From NCBI GenBank assembly GCA_022059125.1, contig JAEUWY010000023.1:620001-684000 (forward strand): a DNA stretch of 64,000 nucleotides, in the 5' to 3' direction. Shown one piece after another: positions 54,025-64,000 of this stretch (position 1 is the first letter of the stretch; each line of letters opens with the position of its first letter). The notes beneath the pieces were generated by a model. That model saw only the letters and a list, made by a program, of their open reading frames with translations, had not been told where the DNA came from and did not search any database. This DNA comes from Corynespora cassiicola. Taxonomy: Eukaryota; Ascomycota; Dothideomycetes; Pleosporales; Corynesporascaceae. The position numbers and the translations under genes are program-made.

Positions 54025-55047
54025 AAGCTTGAGAATCCGGAGTTTGGACTATAATTGGCATGATCAAAAAAGGCATTATTCTAATCCGTAATTCGGAGGC
54101 TTTGGCATGGGAGGACATTTGCATTTTTTTTTTGTTTCGAAACGAGCCGCGCCAATCATGGGCAACGCACCATCATCAATAATACCCTCACCCCCCCAAA
54201 ACATTACCTTCTCTGGCAGGCTTCCTTTGTGTCGGTTGATCCTAAATCGAAGAAGAAGAAAAGAAAAGAAAAAGACACATACAGCATTTTTGATTGCCAC
54301 CGTCCGTGTTCCCTGTGCTATTTCTATCCGGGTTACGAGCTCCACAATGGCGCCCAAGTTGCAAGTGAGAACCCAACCGTCGTTCGATACTTGCATACTC
54401 GCTAAAAATTTACACCGAGCCCTACGAGACCTACTTCCCATCTAGGCTTGTTCCCGCTCGTCTATCTACACGTCCCCATCCGCATCATACAAGTAGTGCT
54501 GTTGGCCTCCTGGTGATTGGCTGATTCCTTAGGCTCCTTGCGTCCGCGCACGTTCTCCCCCTGCTCGACTTATTACAAAGTTTACACCGGTATGTCACCG
54601 ACCTTCTCCGAGCATAGACTTATCCACGTGCGTACTCGTCTTCCGCGTCGCGTAGTATGGCATGCAAGATCGTCCCAAACTAGCAGCGTTCACTCATCAA
54701 AAAATCTTGCAGAAGTCCAAGTAAATCGCATCGCTTACAAGCAGCCGAAAGGCTTATCCCCGCAGCCGATAGGGTGGATGTATCCGCCCTACCTCGATTG
54801 TCCACGGAACATGACACCGACAAGTCAGCAACTGCCGCCCTGAATCATCGTACAATTGCTCGCCTGCGTCTGACGCGGGAGGCTGCCGTGAGCACGCGAG
54901 GAAAGCGAGGAAACGTCAGTGCTGGATCGGCGACGATGCAGTCACGTCCCTATTTATCCACGGCCACCCGCGGCGCCGTGTCTCCTCGTTCATATACCCA
55001 GCGACCACCTCCTCGGACCCCATGAACGCACACCACCACAACCCGAC
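54025..55047. other. Intergenic region before the flavin monooxygenase
   Basis: About 1 kb with no supported exon; it contains the promoter of the monooxygenase gene. Open frames at 54107-54843 are not supported. Confidence 0.5.
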
Positions 55048-56598
55048 ATGTCCGACTCCGAATTCGACTTTGACATTGCCATCATCGGCGCCGGCATAGG
55101 CGGCCTGGGCCTGGCAATTGGCCTCACCCACCTCTCCATCCCCTTCACCATCTACGAGAGCGCGCCAGCTTTCTCCGCGGTGGGGGCCGGCGTGGGTTTA
55201 GGTCCGAATGCCCTGCGCGCCATGGACCTAATCGACCCGCGGTTCCGGGACATGTACATGGCCATTGCAACCGGAAACCTGAAGCCGGAGAAGAAACATG
55301 TGATGATGGAGGCCATGCTGATGGAGGACGGGCTGGGTGAAGGGCAGCCGTGGTGGGGTAAAGGCGAATGGGGTTCCCCCAATTTCGAACGGACCGGCGC
55401 GCACAGAAAGGACCTGCTGGACATCATGACGAGCCTGATTGACAAGAGGAGGGTGCGATTCGGCAAGAGGGTGCTGGACCTACGACAGCATGACGACACG
55501 GTCACTCTGGTGTTTGACGATGGGGAGACGGTGCGGCACGCTGCTGCGATTGGGTGCGATGGCGTCAAGGGGATTACGCGACGCTTTGCCCTAGGGGCCC
55601 GGTGGCCTGACTGTGTGGAACCAAAGTACACGGGGAAGTACTGCTATAGGGCCATTGTGACCATGGACCAGGCAAAAGAAATCATGGGGGACCTGGCAAC
55701 GGATGCCAAGATGTTCTTTGCGAGGGACGGGAACTTTAGCACCTATCCAATCAGCGAGGGGACCAGGGTTAACGTGGTGGCATTCAAGAGAGACGAGAAG
55801 GCCTGGAGTAAAGAGGGAAATGCGTACGAGGTTACTAGAGAAGAGATGATGCAGGACTTCGAGGATGGTGTAGACGCGCGCTTGCTGAGTCTCTTGGAAG
55901 TAGGTTGTTTTCGCCTTGTCTGGAATGCAGCCGAATCGGGCAATTTCTCTTTCTCCAATTCCCGAGTTATTTCCCCAATTCCCCATCCAGAAGATCGTAC
56001 GATTATTTGCCGTTTGAGCCGTCGGTTGTCATTCTTTTTTTTTCACCTTCACCTGCCCTCCTCTTCTTTACATCCATTGACCCCCTGACAGTACGCAAAA
56101 CCAGCTCGTTGGGGTGTGTTCCACCACCCCAAAACACCGACCTACTACTACTCTCTTCTCTCCCTGCTCGGCGATGTCGCGCACGCAGGCGGACCCCACC
56201 AAGGCGCAGGTGCCGGCCAGGGCCTCGAAGACTCGCTGATCCTCTCTCGCGTCCTGGGCACCCTCTACCACACCAGCACCCCCGAAACGCTTGCCACGCC
56301 GTCCCCCCTCCGCACGAGGCTCTTCGAAGCAGCATTCCAAGCCTACGATGAGATTCGACGGCCCAGGGCCGAGAAGCAGGTCCTCACCGCCCAAGAATGC
56401 GGCGAGATATACAACCTGCGCGGCGAGGCTGGCCGTCCCATCACCGTACAGGAGGCACTCACTAATCTCAATGCTCGGTTCGAGTGGATTTGGGAGCACG
56501 ACCTTGCAGGCGACGCCAAGAAAGTGGATGCTCTATATAGAGAGCTAGTCCGAGGGTTGGAGGGTGGGAGTAATGAGCAGAGCGTTAAGACGTCGTAA
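55048..56598 (+). CDS. Class A FAD-dependent monooxygenase, salicylate hydroxylase-like, 452 aa
   Basis: Two exons, 55048..55899 and 56092..56598. The 192-nt intron has a GTAGGT donor and a CTGACAG acceptor, and joins in phase 0. FAD- and NAD(P)H-dependent hydroxylases of this type (PF01494) act on aromatic acids or polycyclic metabolites. Seen: GAGIGGLGLA at residues 14-23 (ADP-binding), the central GCDGVKG equivalent of the DG motif, and LLGDVAHAGGPHQGAGAGQGLED (the GD motif that contacts ribityl phosphate). The segment RWGVFHHP before it is typical of the salicylate hydroxylase branch. Start: ATG at 55048 (MSDSEFDFD). No signal peptide, so cytosolic. Last of the 45-57 kb enzyme group. The substrate cannot be read from sequence. 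Confidence 0.9.
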
Positions 56599-57248
56599 GG
56601 GGAACCCCATTTTTTCTCCTCTTCCAAAATCTTTCTTGCATTTCAGGGCTTCATTTTTTTTTGTTTGGGATAGACAAACGGGATCATAAAAAAAAGGCAG
56701 GGTACACTGACCGGTTTTATAGAGTAGAGACACTAGTCGCGCCTCCGCTTCGGAGCATGGTACCCGCTTGAGTATGGGGGCTGCACTGCCGAACGGGATT
56801 AGTTGTTGGCCGCATATGGCCTTTAGTAATACACTTGTGCTGCAATGCGCTGTAGTACCAATGTAGGACTTGACATGCTGTATAATTCAACGTGCCGGGA
56901 TGGTAACGTTGCATTTGGGGCTGATTGCCTTGTGCTTGCGTGGTCGTCGCATATAAAGCGTCGCCGCGCTCCTGCTAACCGGCTCTAGACACCATTGTAG
57001 TTGTCGAAATCTAGCTACGGGTGTTGAGGCTTGCCTCTCGCGTTTCCTCTTGCGGTTCGGGTCTCGGGTCGCCTAAATTCCACATGCTGCACCCCGCAAA
57101 GCTGGATCTGGAGATTCGCTGTGGGTATACCCGATTGGGGGTTCGGTATCTCTCCACTGTCTCGTGGAAAGGCGTTAGCCGACGATATATAAGTGGGTCG
57201 TTGCAGGGGACAACTCCACCAAGATCGTCTGCTAGTATTCAAGTAACG
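56599..57248. other. Intergenic region
   Basis: No exon supported. It includes the promoter of the membrane-protein gene, with a TATA box at about 57185-57192. Confidence 0.5.
57185..57192 (+). promoter_or_regulatory. TATA box
   Basis: ATATATAA about 60 nt upstream of the ATG at 57249. Confidence 0.45.
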
Positions 57249-57940
57249 ATGAAGCCAGCCACATGTTTTGCAATGATTGGAATACTCATGGAAGCTGTAG
57301 GGGCATTGCCCTGTGAAGCTGGATTGGACTACTGTGGTATCAGTCTATCAGAAAGAGGTATGTGCTCTATAACTACTCTCGAAAAAGGTATCTAAAATGG
57401 AAACGTGCAGACCCAACGAACTACAATCCCCGCATTATCGCTTCACTGCTCGATAATGGCCTGCCTGTAAACAACAAATACATTCAGCTCTCACTCTTCC
57501 ATTGTCTCGGCACACGAGATGGCGACATAAAACTCCTCGGTTTCTGTAGCGAAGACAGCTGCACCAATGATACAGACAAGAACGAGTCCTGTACTCTAAA
57601 TGGCGAGGCATCATTGGAAATTCGGTCCTCTGCATCATCCATGTCCTCACGCTCCACGCAGAATCAGGGTTATGTTGACATAGCTGTTGGCATCGGAGCC
57701 GGAGTAACGGCATTCACCGTCGCCCTAGCTGCTGCGTTAGTCATTTGTGTAAGGCGCAGACAAGCCCACCAGGTCATCGAAATGGCAGGCCTGAGCCGCG
57801 GAAGTATTGCAGGAAAAGGCATGTCCGATATGAGTGCCGAGGAGGCAATGGCGGACCTAATCGGAACGGACCTCACCCAAGGACCGCCCACCAGGAGCGC
57901 AACCCTCTACAATCCAACCCCAGCTCCCAGACAGCCATAA
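57249..57940 (+). CDS. Type I membrane protein with CxxGLxYCG ectodomain, 212 aa
   Basis: Two exons, 57249..57357 and 57411..57940; the 53-nt intron (GTATGT...GCAG) joins them in phase. Layout: signal peptide about residues 1-19; a cysteine-bearing ectodomain opening with CEAGLDYCG, then SLFHC and GFCSEDSC; a Ser-rich stalk; a transmembrane helix near residues 125-150 (VDIAVGIGAGVTAFTVALAAALVICV) followed by RRR as stop-transfer; and a cytosolic tail of about 60 residues. The CxxGLxYCG...LFxC...FC pattern recurs in many small secreted proteins of ascomycetes whose role is unknown; here it is joined to a membrane anchor. A surface-exposed sensor or adhesion role is possible. A TATA box precedes the start. 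Confidence 0.72.
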
Positions 57941-57980
57941 CCCCAACGAATAACACCCTCCTCCGAGTCGTTCCTCTACC

Positions 57981-58658
57981 TCACCACCTCACGCCCTTCA
58001 CCAACTCTTCCGGCAACTCAGGATACGCAACGCTCCCCCCACCACCCCCAAACTTCTCCCTCAACCGCTCCTCCCTCCTCTCATCCACAGCCGCCAACTC
58101 CATCGCACTAAGCCCAAACTGATACCGATCCTCCTCGGCCGCAAAGTAGTCGCGCCACCTGCGCACCTCGTCCTTCCGCCGCACCCACTCGTCGTACTTT
58201 TTCCGCTGCTGCGCGTTGATGTGCGTGTGCGTCTGCAGCACCCACTGCGGATACGGCCGGTGCGGACTGTGCCCGCAGTCCACCCACCATGTGTTCCCTG
58301 TGTCGTACAGCCAGTACAGGAACCGGAGGTGCCAGTGCGTCGTGCTCATTAGCAGAAGCCCCAGGATGCTGCCGAGGGGGCGGAGGCCGAGCCAGGGGTA
58401 GCCGGGGATCCAGGGCTTGCGGGGTTGTTTTTCGATGGATTCGTTGGGGGCGGTGGGGGTGCGGGTTGGGGCGAGGGTTGGGACGGCGAGGGGTTTTGAG
58501 GGTTTTGAGGGGTGGGTTGAGGCGATGGGGAGCTTTGGGCGGGTGTCGGGGATGATGTATAGGGTGGCCTTGAGAGCTAGGAAGAAGAAAAAGGAGAGGA
58601 AGAAGACTTGGATGAGCCAAGCTGTCCAGTCGCCGAGGACCTCAAAGAAGTCTTCCAT
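57981..58658 (-). CDS. Membrane protein of unknown function, 225 aa
   Basis: Single exon from the ATG at 58658. A strongly hydrophobic segment at about residues 12-35 (TAWLIQVFFLSFFFFLALKATLYII) is a signal anchor; a second weak hydrophobic stretch occurs near 92-105 (LGSILGLLLM). Between them is a Pro/Thr-rich stretch. The C-terminal half is Trp/His-rich (STTHWHLRFLYWLYDTGNTWW) and then charged and probably helical (RRKDEVRRWRDYFAAEEDRYQFG). I do not recognise a family. The gene converges with the membrane-protein gene 40 bp away. Confidence 0.55.
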   Translation of the reverse strand: MEDFFEVLGDWTAWLIQVFFLSFFFFLALKATLYIIPDTRPKLPIASTHPSKPSKPLAVPTLAPTRTPTAPNESIEKQPRKPWIPGYPWLGLRPLGSILGLLLMSTTHWHLRFLYWLYDTGNTWWVDCGHSPHRPYPQWVLQTHTHINAQQRKKYDEWVRRKDEVRRWRDYFAAEEDRYQFGLSAMELAAVDERREERLREKFGGGGGSVAYPELPEELVKGVRW

Positions 58659-58980
58659 TTTGGTTGCTTGGGTTGCTCAGGTGGAAGGTGTGTGTGGTGT
58701 AGGAGGCAGCGGTGCTGTTGCGCAAAAAATTAAAATCGACGGAAAAGGAATGAAGGACGCGAGGATAGGTAGCTCTTTCCATAAAGAGACATATGACAAA
58801 GGGTGGTTTGAAAGATGAATCCTACCCTAGATGCGGAAACTCAAAGAATGTCTTCCATCCTTCCCAAATAACTTTCTTTCAATGAAATCTTGCAACACAC
58901 CATGCAATCTCCCACGACTATATCGCAAGTAGGCCGAGTATCATATCATTGCCTGTGATTCTTGATCCGATCCGATACTC
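58659..58980. other. Short intergenic region
   Basis: 322 bp between the unknown membrane protein gene start and the 3' end of the HET gene; nothing recognised. Confidence 0.5.
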
Positions 58981-61100
58981 TTAGATGATTTTGAACGTGC
59001 GTTGCTCGGCTGTCTTACCAAACTTCACCCATCCTCTTTTCTGAGACCTCGGGTCGTCTTCCCAAGCAAGTCCGAAGCTCGGTGACAGTTTCTTCCAATG
59101 TCCCAGATCCTTATCAAAAGAATTAGCTATGAAATTTCCAACCCTCAGGAAGATATCTTGTCCCGGCAATTTTTGCAATGTGATGCCATTGAAGTCCCAC
59201 AGATTAAGCGGGAAATGATAAACACTCAAGACAAGAAAGTATACAGCGCTAACCTGAAGGATATTCCGACTCCTGTGATGGGTTTCTATGCCAAACGTCT
59301 TTTCGCAAAAAATTTCCAAAGAACATGTTTCTTTCTCCGGCTCGTATATGAGTGCATGTCCAGATACTGTGATATAACCATCGACTATCCGACTACGCGG
59401 AGATCCAGTCGAGGAATGTGTAACAATATGTAAATCCGACAAGTTACACGGGTAGACTATCCATTGATCGTGAACATCAAACATGACTGACCAAATTATC
59501 CCTCCCTCGATGGATGCCCACGACCAACTTGGAGCCCGGTATTCTTCGCAGGGACTGAAATCACTACAACTCCAAACCAAACAATCAAAAATTCTTGATT
59601 TCCACAATCCGATAATGTACCCGTCGCCGCTGAATTTCTGGAATGATTCTGCGATCCCGCCAACGGCAATAAGCCTATCTTTCGGAAGAGTAAGCTGGCA
59701 GCACGAATACTCCTCTATTATTTTTGTCCATGCTACAAGTAAGCGATTAGACATACTATCGTACTTCAAGAAATGATTTCTTTCTTGTTCAGTAGATGTC
59801 CAGGTATGCAAACGATAGGTGTTGTCCAGTTTCTGAAATCCATCTTGTGGGAAAGATTCGGACCTCTGCGTGGTGTCGTATTCCCAGAGAATAGTGTTTT
59901 CGGTGAAGTACAGTATACGGGGAGCTAAAAGTCGTTCTTGAAAAGCCCAGGCGCGATATATTAATGGAGATTCCTTAAGATGTTGCCTCCAGCCCCCTGT
60001 TTGTTCAATGTTAATCGTCTCCTGTCCCTTCCAGTTTGTCGACAGTGGGGTGGAGCCGCGACGTGGTCCCATATTGTTTTCAGGAAAAAGGCTGCATGTT
60101 GGATCTTTGGCACAGGAAGCAGATACAACAAAATCAGCGTTGGCATAAATATCACACATGGCTGCACTCTCTCGTTCCCAATCTTCTGTCGAGTCTTGCA
60201 AGATACACATACTGTCGATCCAAAGATATCGTATTCCCATAAATCGAGAAACACTAGCAGTATCCTTGAAAAGTATGGGAATCTGCGAAGATGATATCCC
60301 CGCCTCAAAACTAGGGTACGTTGATTCCGTGAGGAAATTCTGCCGATAATTTCCCCATTTGTAGCTCAGTGCAACATATCGCTGATGGGGTTCCTTTTTG
60401 ACGTCTTCTGCTGTTCTTAGAGTCCACTGATCATTGGATGCTCCAATATCAAGCAATCTCGAGGGCAGAAAATCTTTGGCTGAGCGTCCTTGGTCACACT
60501 TCTCATGTTTTAAAGTGCATTCTCTCAACCAGGCCCTCGTAAGACTCAAACGTTCTGTAAATGCTGGATTGGGGCTGAACGCTACGAACAGTTAGCAAGA
60601 TGAATAACAAAGAAGCATTTTCAAGCTTAGAGGTATCTAGATAATACAAGCCATTATTACGCCTAAATGAAATTCTTGTGTAGGCATGCATCAATTTGAC
60701 TTATCTGTGTGTGTGTCTGAGAGTCTTGTGTATGATAGCGCAAATCCTATTGAGTGTTCAGTTGAATCACTCAGCGGAATCTTCACGTAGGAGATATGCT
60801 CCTTGCGACGAAACGACACACGGAAGTAGCCCACCATGAAACTTTCAGAAATGCAGCTTTTTTCCAAACACGAAAACAGATAAAACATCCTCTTTCCAGT
60901 GCCGCATCTCGAAGCTCCGCCAACGTGTTGTGATATTCGAAGCAAACCTCGAATAAAAGGTTTGTATTTGACATTCGTTGATTATATCTGTTGCTAGAGA
61001 AGGCAAAGTCACACCTGGAACACAGTTTGGTCGGGTTCAACATAGGGGCCTCTGCGGGCTCCGCCAAAGCTTTTATCATGCCTGAAAACTTCCGCAGCAT
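58981..61100 (-). CDS. HET-domain (heterokaryon incompatibility) protein with an apparent frameshift
   Basis: Proposed exons complement(60701..61100) and complement(58981..60574), about 664 residues if the shift is ignored. The HET domain (PF06985) is clear in exon 2: RYVALSYKWGN, IPILFKDTASVSRFMGIRYLWIDSMCILQDSTEDWERESAAMCDIYANADFVVSAS, then the Trp-rich YRAWAFQERLLAPRIL. Exon 1 has the usual Cys-containing front (KLCSRCDFAF, GCFICFRVW). The frame changes by one base at the A6 run (complement of 60858-60863): upstream reads to FRVWKK, downstream resumes as SESFMVGYFRVSFRRKEH. A 28-nt intron there would be too short. HET proteins trigger regulated cell death on fusion of unlike mycelia and often decay to pseudogenes. 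Sequencing error in the homopolymer is the main alternative. Confidence 0.75.
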
Positions 61101-61517
61101 GATGGGAGACAAAACCCTGTCGCGATCAAGAGATTTTCTCCTGCGATAGTAGTGTGGTTATGATGTAAGAGTGATGGAGGATTAGGCACCACCGAGAGGA
61201 GGAGCAGCAACAAAGATCACAGCTGACACATGGTCTAAGCTAGACCTATTCCAACACGGGGTCATGTCAAGGTCGCTCGATAAAGTAAAGCCGTTGCCGC
61301 CAACTGAGCAGCAACCAAATCCCCATCCAGAGCAAAACATAGTATGAGATGAAGACGAGATGGTCCCACAGGGCGAACACAATAATATCGCAGACCCGTG
61401 GTGTTTTAGAGCACATATACTCCGTTTGAGTTTTTTTCCATATCTGTATGATAACGTCCATTTATAGAGAGCAGCCACATCTTGAAAAACCACAAACCAA
61501 CAGTCAGTTCTTCCTCC
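61101..61517. other. Intergenic region upstream of the HET gene
   Basis: Promoter side of the HET gene. Small minus-strand frames at 61182-61493 are not supported. Confidence 0.45.
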
Positions 61518-61820
61518 TTAGCCGTCCACCCCATGATCATCCTCCGCCCACGCCGGAAACCCGTCCGGCTTCATCTCATCACACTCATCCCACCTCGGCC
61601 ACTCTTTTTTCCCCGCCGCATACTTTTGCTCCAAACACCCCGCATACTTCCTCAGCTCCACCCCCTTCTCCCCAGTATATCCCTTCCACCTCGCCACAAA
61701 CTCCCTGACCGACGTACTCTTGATATTCCAATTCTAAAGCCCCCTTTCATCTCCAAAATCCTCGAGCACCCTCTGCCACCTCGACCTTGCAAAGACACAC
61801 ACCTCTAACGCAAAAAACCC
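61518..61820 (-). pseudogene. Coding-like segment split by an in-frame TAG
   Basis: On the minus strand, 61820 to 61737 reads as 28 codons ending LEDFGDERGL, then TAG at 61734-61736, then 71 more codons in the same frame beginning NWNIKSTSVREFVARWKGY and ending at TAA 61518-61520. Both halves have protein-like, charged composition with Trp and Tyr, unlike neighbouring noncoding DNA. Either the TAG is a point mutation (for example CAG to TAG, a C-to-T change) in a relic gene, or CTTTAG is a splice acceptor and the second half is a terminal exon, perhaps of the gene just upstream. Product not recognised. Confidence 0.35.
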
Positions 61821-61838
61821 TCACTCCCCATCACACAA

Positions 61839-62696
61839 TCACGACCCTTCGCGCCACGGCTCCATCAAATACGCTTCCGTATAATCTTTGACGTCCTGCT
61901 CACGCACACCCTTCCGGCGCTCGCCATGCTGCGCGAAAAACCGAACGTCGTAGTTGAGCGCCTGCGCCGGCTCCGCCAGCAACCATCCCAACTGCGCCAT
62001 CGTAACCCCCTCAAAGGGCCTCGGAAGAAAAGCACAATTCTCGCGCCGCAGGATCGGCACCATCTCCGAAGCATGGCGTCCCTGATACGGAAGATACCCT
62101 TTGCGCTGTGGTGTATGGAACAGCGTCGCGAGCGCATTGGCCGGCTGCGCGCGCCAAAACCGAAGGCGCCAGAAGCCATACTCCCTATTTCCGCCGTGAG
62201 AACCTGGAGGTAGTTCAAGGTTAGGAGACGAGCATCGGGGTACCAGATAGTATAAGGCAAGGGCGCACCCCATCTCTCCCGCCATCCCATCCACCCTCGA
62301 CGCATTCCACGTCCGCGGCGCAAAAACGCTCATCACCTCCCCAGTATCTACCCCAGGCCTCAGTGGTGGGAACTTCCACGCCGCTGCCGCATCTACTGTA
62401 CCGTGGCTGGGCGGGTAGTGCGCGGAAAGCGTCGTGGCCCCGTGCAAAGCGAAGCCGAGCAGGAACGCGAGCACGACGAAGAGCTGCAGGTGCAGCGTCT
62501 GCAAGACGAGCAGTCCATTCTCGTAGGATAGAATGGCAAAGTCTTTCCACAGGAGTTTGTACTGTGCGTACCAGTTCTCCGTCTCGGTGGATAGGTCCTC
62601 GTTGTCGGCTTTCAGGCGGGCGAGTTCCGAGCGGAGAGCATCGTAGTCGTCTAGGATGAGGGAGGAGTGGGTCGAGGTCGCTTCCTCCTCGGCCAT
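61839..62696 (-). CDS. Unknown protein with coiled coil and one membrane segment, 285 aa
   Basis: Single open frame from the ATG at 62696. Residues 15-45 are charged and heptad-like (LDDYDALRSELARLKADNEDLSTETENW), suggesting a coiled coil; a hydrophobic helix follows at about 63-87 (VLQTLHLQLFVVLAFLLGFAL). The rest is globular, Trp/Arg-rich, with no motif I can name (for example NREYGFWRLRFWRAQ, EGVTMAQLGWLLAEPAQALNYDVRFF). The 3' end is uncertain: GTGCGTGAGC within the frame could act as a donor to the coding-like segment at 61518-61733. Membrane association is inferred from the hydrophobic helix only. Confidence 0.55.
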   Translation of the reverse strand: MAEEEATSTHSSLILDDYDALRSELARLKADNEDLSTETENWYAQYKLLWKDFAILSYENGLLVLQTLHLQLFVVLAFLLGFALHGATTLSAHYPPSHGTVDAAAAWKFPPLRPGVDTGEVMSVFAPRTWNASRVDGMAGEMGCALALYYLVPRCSSPNLELPPGSHGGNREYGFWRLRFWRAQPANALATLFHTPQRKGYLPYQGRHASEMVPILRRENCAFLPRPFEGVTMAQLGWLLAEPAQALNYDVRFFAQHGERRKGVREQDVKDYTEAYLMEPWREGS

Positions 62697-63259
62697 GTTT
62701 TCGAGCTTGAATTATGGCGTGTCGGCGCGATGGAGCAGGGTAGGAGAGCTATACATGCCATGTTGTTGTTGTTTTCCATGGCTCTTTGTTGTGGAAGCTT
62801 CAGGTTGCTCTTTGTCATGCCGAGCGCCGGATGCGGGTATCCTTGCCTTGCAAAACATGCGGCGAAGTTTAAATGAAGCTTAAACTGACCTTACTCATTG
62901 GGATTGAACACCTGGTACGCTGCATTGTGGACGCGCGGCCGTGAATAGTGCCAAGGCTAAGCGACATACGAACAGGGCTGTGCTGTCTGTGTCGTGTGAT
63001 CGGTACGGATTGGTCGTGATAAGGGTACCGGGTACAGTTATGGAAGAAAATGCAGCAACTAGTACGGTGTCTGCCCCTGCGAGTTAGTAAGAGTGAGATT
63101 GCGTACAATGTGGGCAACAGGCTTCAATATAACGTGGTTGAATAGATATTCAATCAACGAAGGATTAGATTACATAGTATAAGCTACGGTAGCCGCTAGT
63201 ATCACTAGATGACTCTCCACATCCCCAAACCTCTCCGCAGACTCTGCCAATGTAGGCGT
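62697..63259. other. Intergenic region
   Basis: Between the coiled-coil gene start and the permease 3' end. Nothing supported on either strand. Confidence 0.5.
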
Positions 63260-64000
63260 TTAGAAGAGGTGAGAAACGAAACGCCTCCAGGCGGGCCACT
63301 GGGCGTACTCGGCACGCTGAGCGTTGATGTACTCCCAGTCGAGCTCTCTGCGGCCAGTGTCGACATCCATGTCGGCAGTCCTGAGCCAGGCCTGGCGCTT
63401 CCACAGGTATCCGGCGATCCAGAAGGCAGCCACGACAAAGAGGGCAAGGTAGGAAGCGAAGAAGTCCTCGGCAGTACCAAGGTGGGCACCGATGGGGGAG
63501 ATGGCAGTGTAGAACTAGTCAAACAGTCAGTTTTGAACGAGCGGATTGAATAACAGGAGAAACATACCTGGGCAGCCAGGACCAGGAAGATGATGAAGAG
63601 ACCCAACCAAGAACCGTACACACCGCCGACAGACTTGAAGGGAATCTCATCAAGAGTGTGGCCGTGGTAGATCCAAGCCTTGCGGAAACGGATGTGGGCC
63701 AAGCAGATGGAACCCCAGGTAAAGAGGGCAGCAAGACCAGACAAGGAGATGAGCCAGTTGAAGACAACCTCACCACCGGTAGCCAAGTTCATGTAGGCAA
63801 GGGCACCCCAGATGAGAACGAAGGCGACAGAGACGAGGGGACGGCCGGAACGGTCGATGTAGGTGAAGACCTTGGGGGCGTAGCCCTGCTCTCCGAGAGC
63901 AGTCAGGGTACGGGAGCCACCGTAGACACCAGATACACCAATAGAGACGACGGAGACGAGAATGACGACGTTCATGAAGCTGTCGAAGCCAACAAGTCCA
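63260..64000 (-). CDS. Amino-acid permease (YAT/GAP1-like), 3' part only
   Basis: The gene runs off the right edge of the window. Two exons are visible: complement(63568..64000, partial) and complement(63260..63514), with a 53-nt GTATGT...CTAG intron. The product is the C-terminal half of an APC-superfamily permease (PF00324): SIGVSGVYGGSRTLTALGEQGYAPKVF is the well-known cytosolic loop segment, YIDRSGRPLVSV follows, then helices 8-12 (for example NWLISLSGLAALFTWGSICLAHIRFRKAW, GLFIIFLVLAA, FFASYLALFVVAAFWIAGYLWKR). The C-terminal tail DWEYINAQRAEYAQWPAWRRFVSHLF is typical of fungal general amino-acid permeases. Plasma-membrane, proton-coupled uptake is known for the family; substrate range cannot be told. 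Confidence 0.9.

Noticed and set aside
61448..61808. Plus-strand Pro/His-rich open frames
   Set aside because: Composition mirrors the minus-strand coding-like segment; no start context or similarity.

Overview
The window is nuclear DNA of a filamentous ascomycete (Pezizomycotina). The supporting signs are genes split by short introns of about 45-190 nt with GTRNGT donors and CTRAC-type branch points, a HET-domain gene, Zn2Cys6 and C2H2 regulators, single-copy eukaryotic housekeeping genes, an intron-containing tRNA-Gln, and repeat copies that differ mainly by transitions, as RIP would produce. Class and genus cannot be fixed from the sequence alone. || Layout. 1-19.7 kb is a gene-sparse accessory arm with AT-rich spacers. 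It carries three small or mid-sized secreted proteins, one of which is a 73-residue six-cysteine protein built from three tiny exons, plus an NmrA-like reductase, a secreted epoxide hydrolase, a divergent pair of a 2-oxoglutarate/Fe(II) oxygenase and an MFS transporter, a DUF1688 (URC4-type) protein, and a decayed C2H2 zinc-finger gene lying between two diverged copies of a ~145-bp repeat. 19.7-41.4 kb is a compact, GC-richer housekeeping block: STT4 phosphatidylinositol 4-kinase, the CDC6 replication licensing factor with two ACGCGT boxes upstream, COQ10 divergent from a TRM140-type tRNA methyltransferase, the unfolded-protein-response sensor IRE1, and CCT2 divergent from the tri-snRNP protein USP39/Sad1. 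42-45 kb holds a proline-rich secreted protein and tRNA-Gln(CUG). || 45.1-56.6 kb looks like a catabolic gene group: a GMC oxidoreductase divergent from an aldehyde dehydrogenase, then an Asp/Glu-racemase/arylmalonate decarboxylase/maleate isomerase-superfamily enzyme, a Zn2Cys6 regulator and a class A flavin monooxygenase, the last three on the plus strand after the dehydrogenase. Alcohol to aldehyde to acid, then ring hydroxylation, with a local regulator, is a coherent but unproven reading; no ring-cleavage enzyme is present. || 57-64 kb returns to accessory content: a type I membrane protein with a CxxGLxYCG ectodomain, two unrecognised membrane proteins, a HET-domain gene with an apparent one-base frameshift in an A6 run, a coding-like segment split by a TAG, and the 3' part of an amino-acid permease cut by the window edge. 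|| Exon structures were assembled by hand from reading frame, splice consensus and family expectation. No database search was possible, so unnamed proteins are described only by visible properties.
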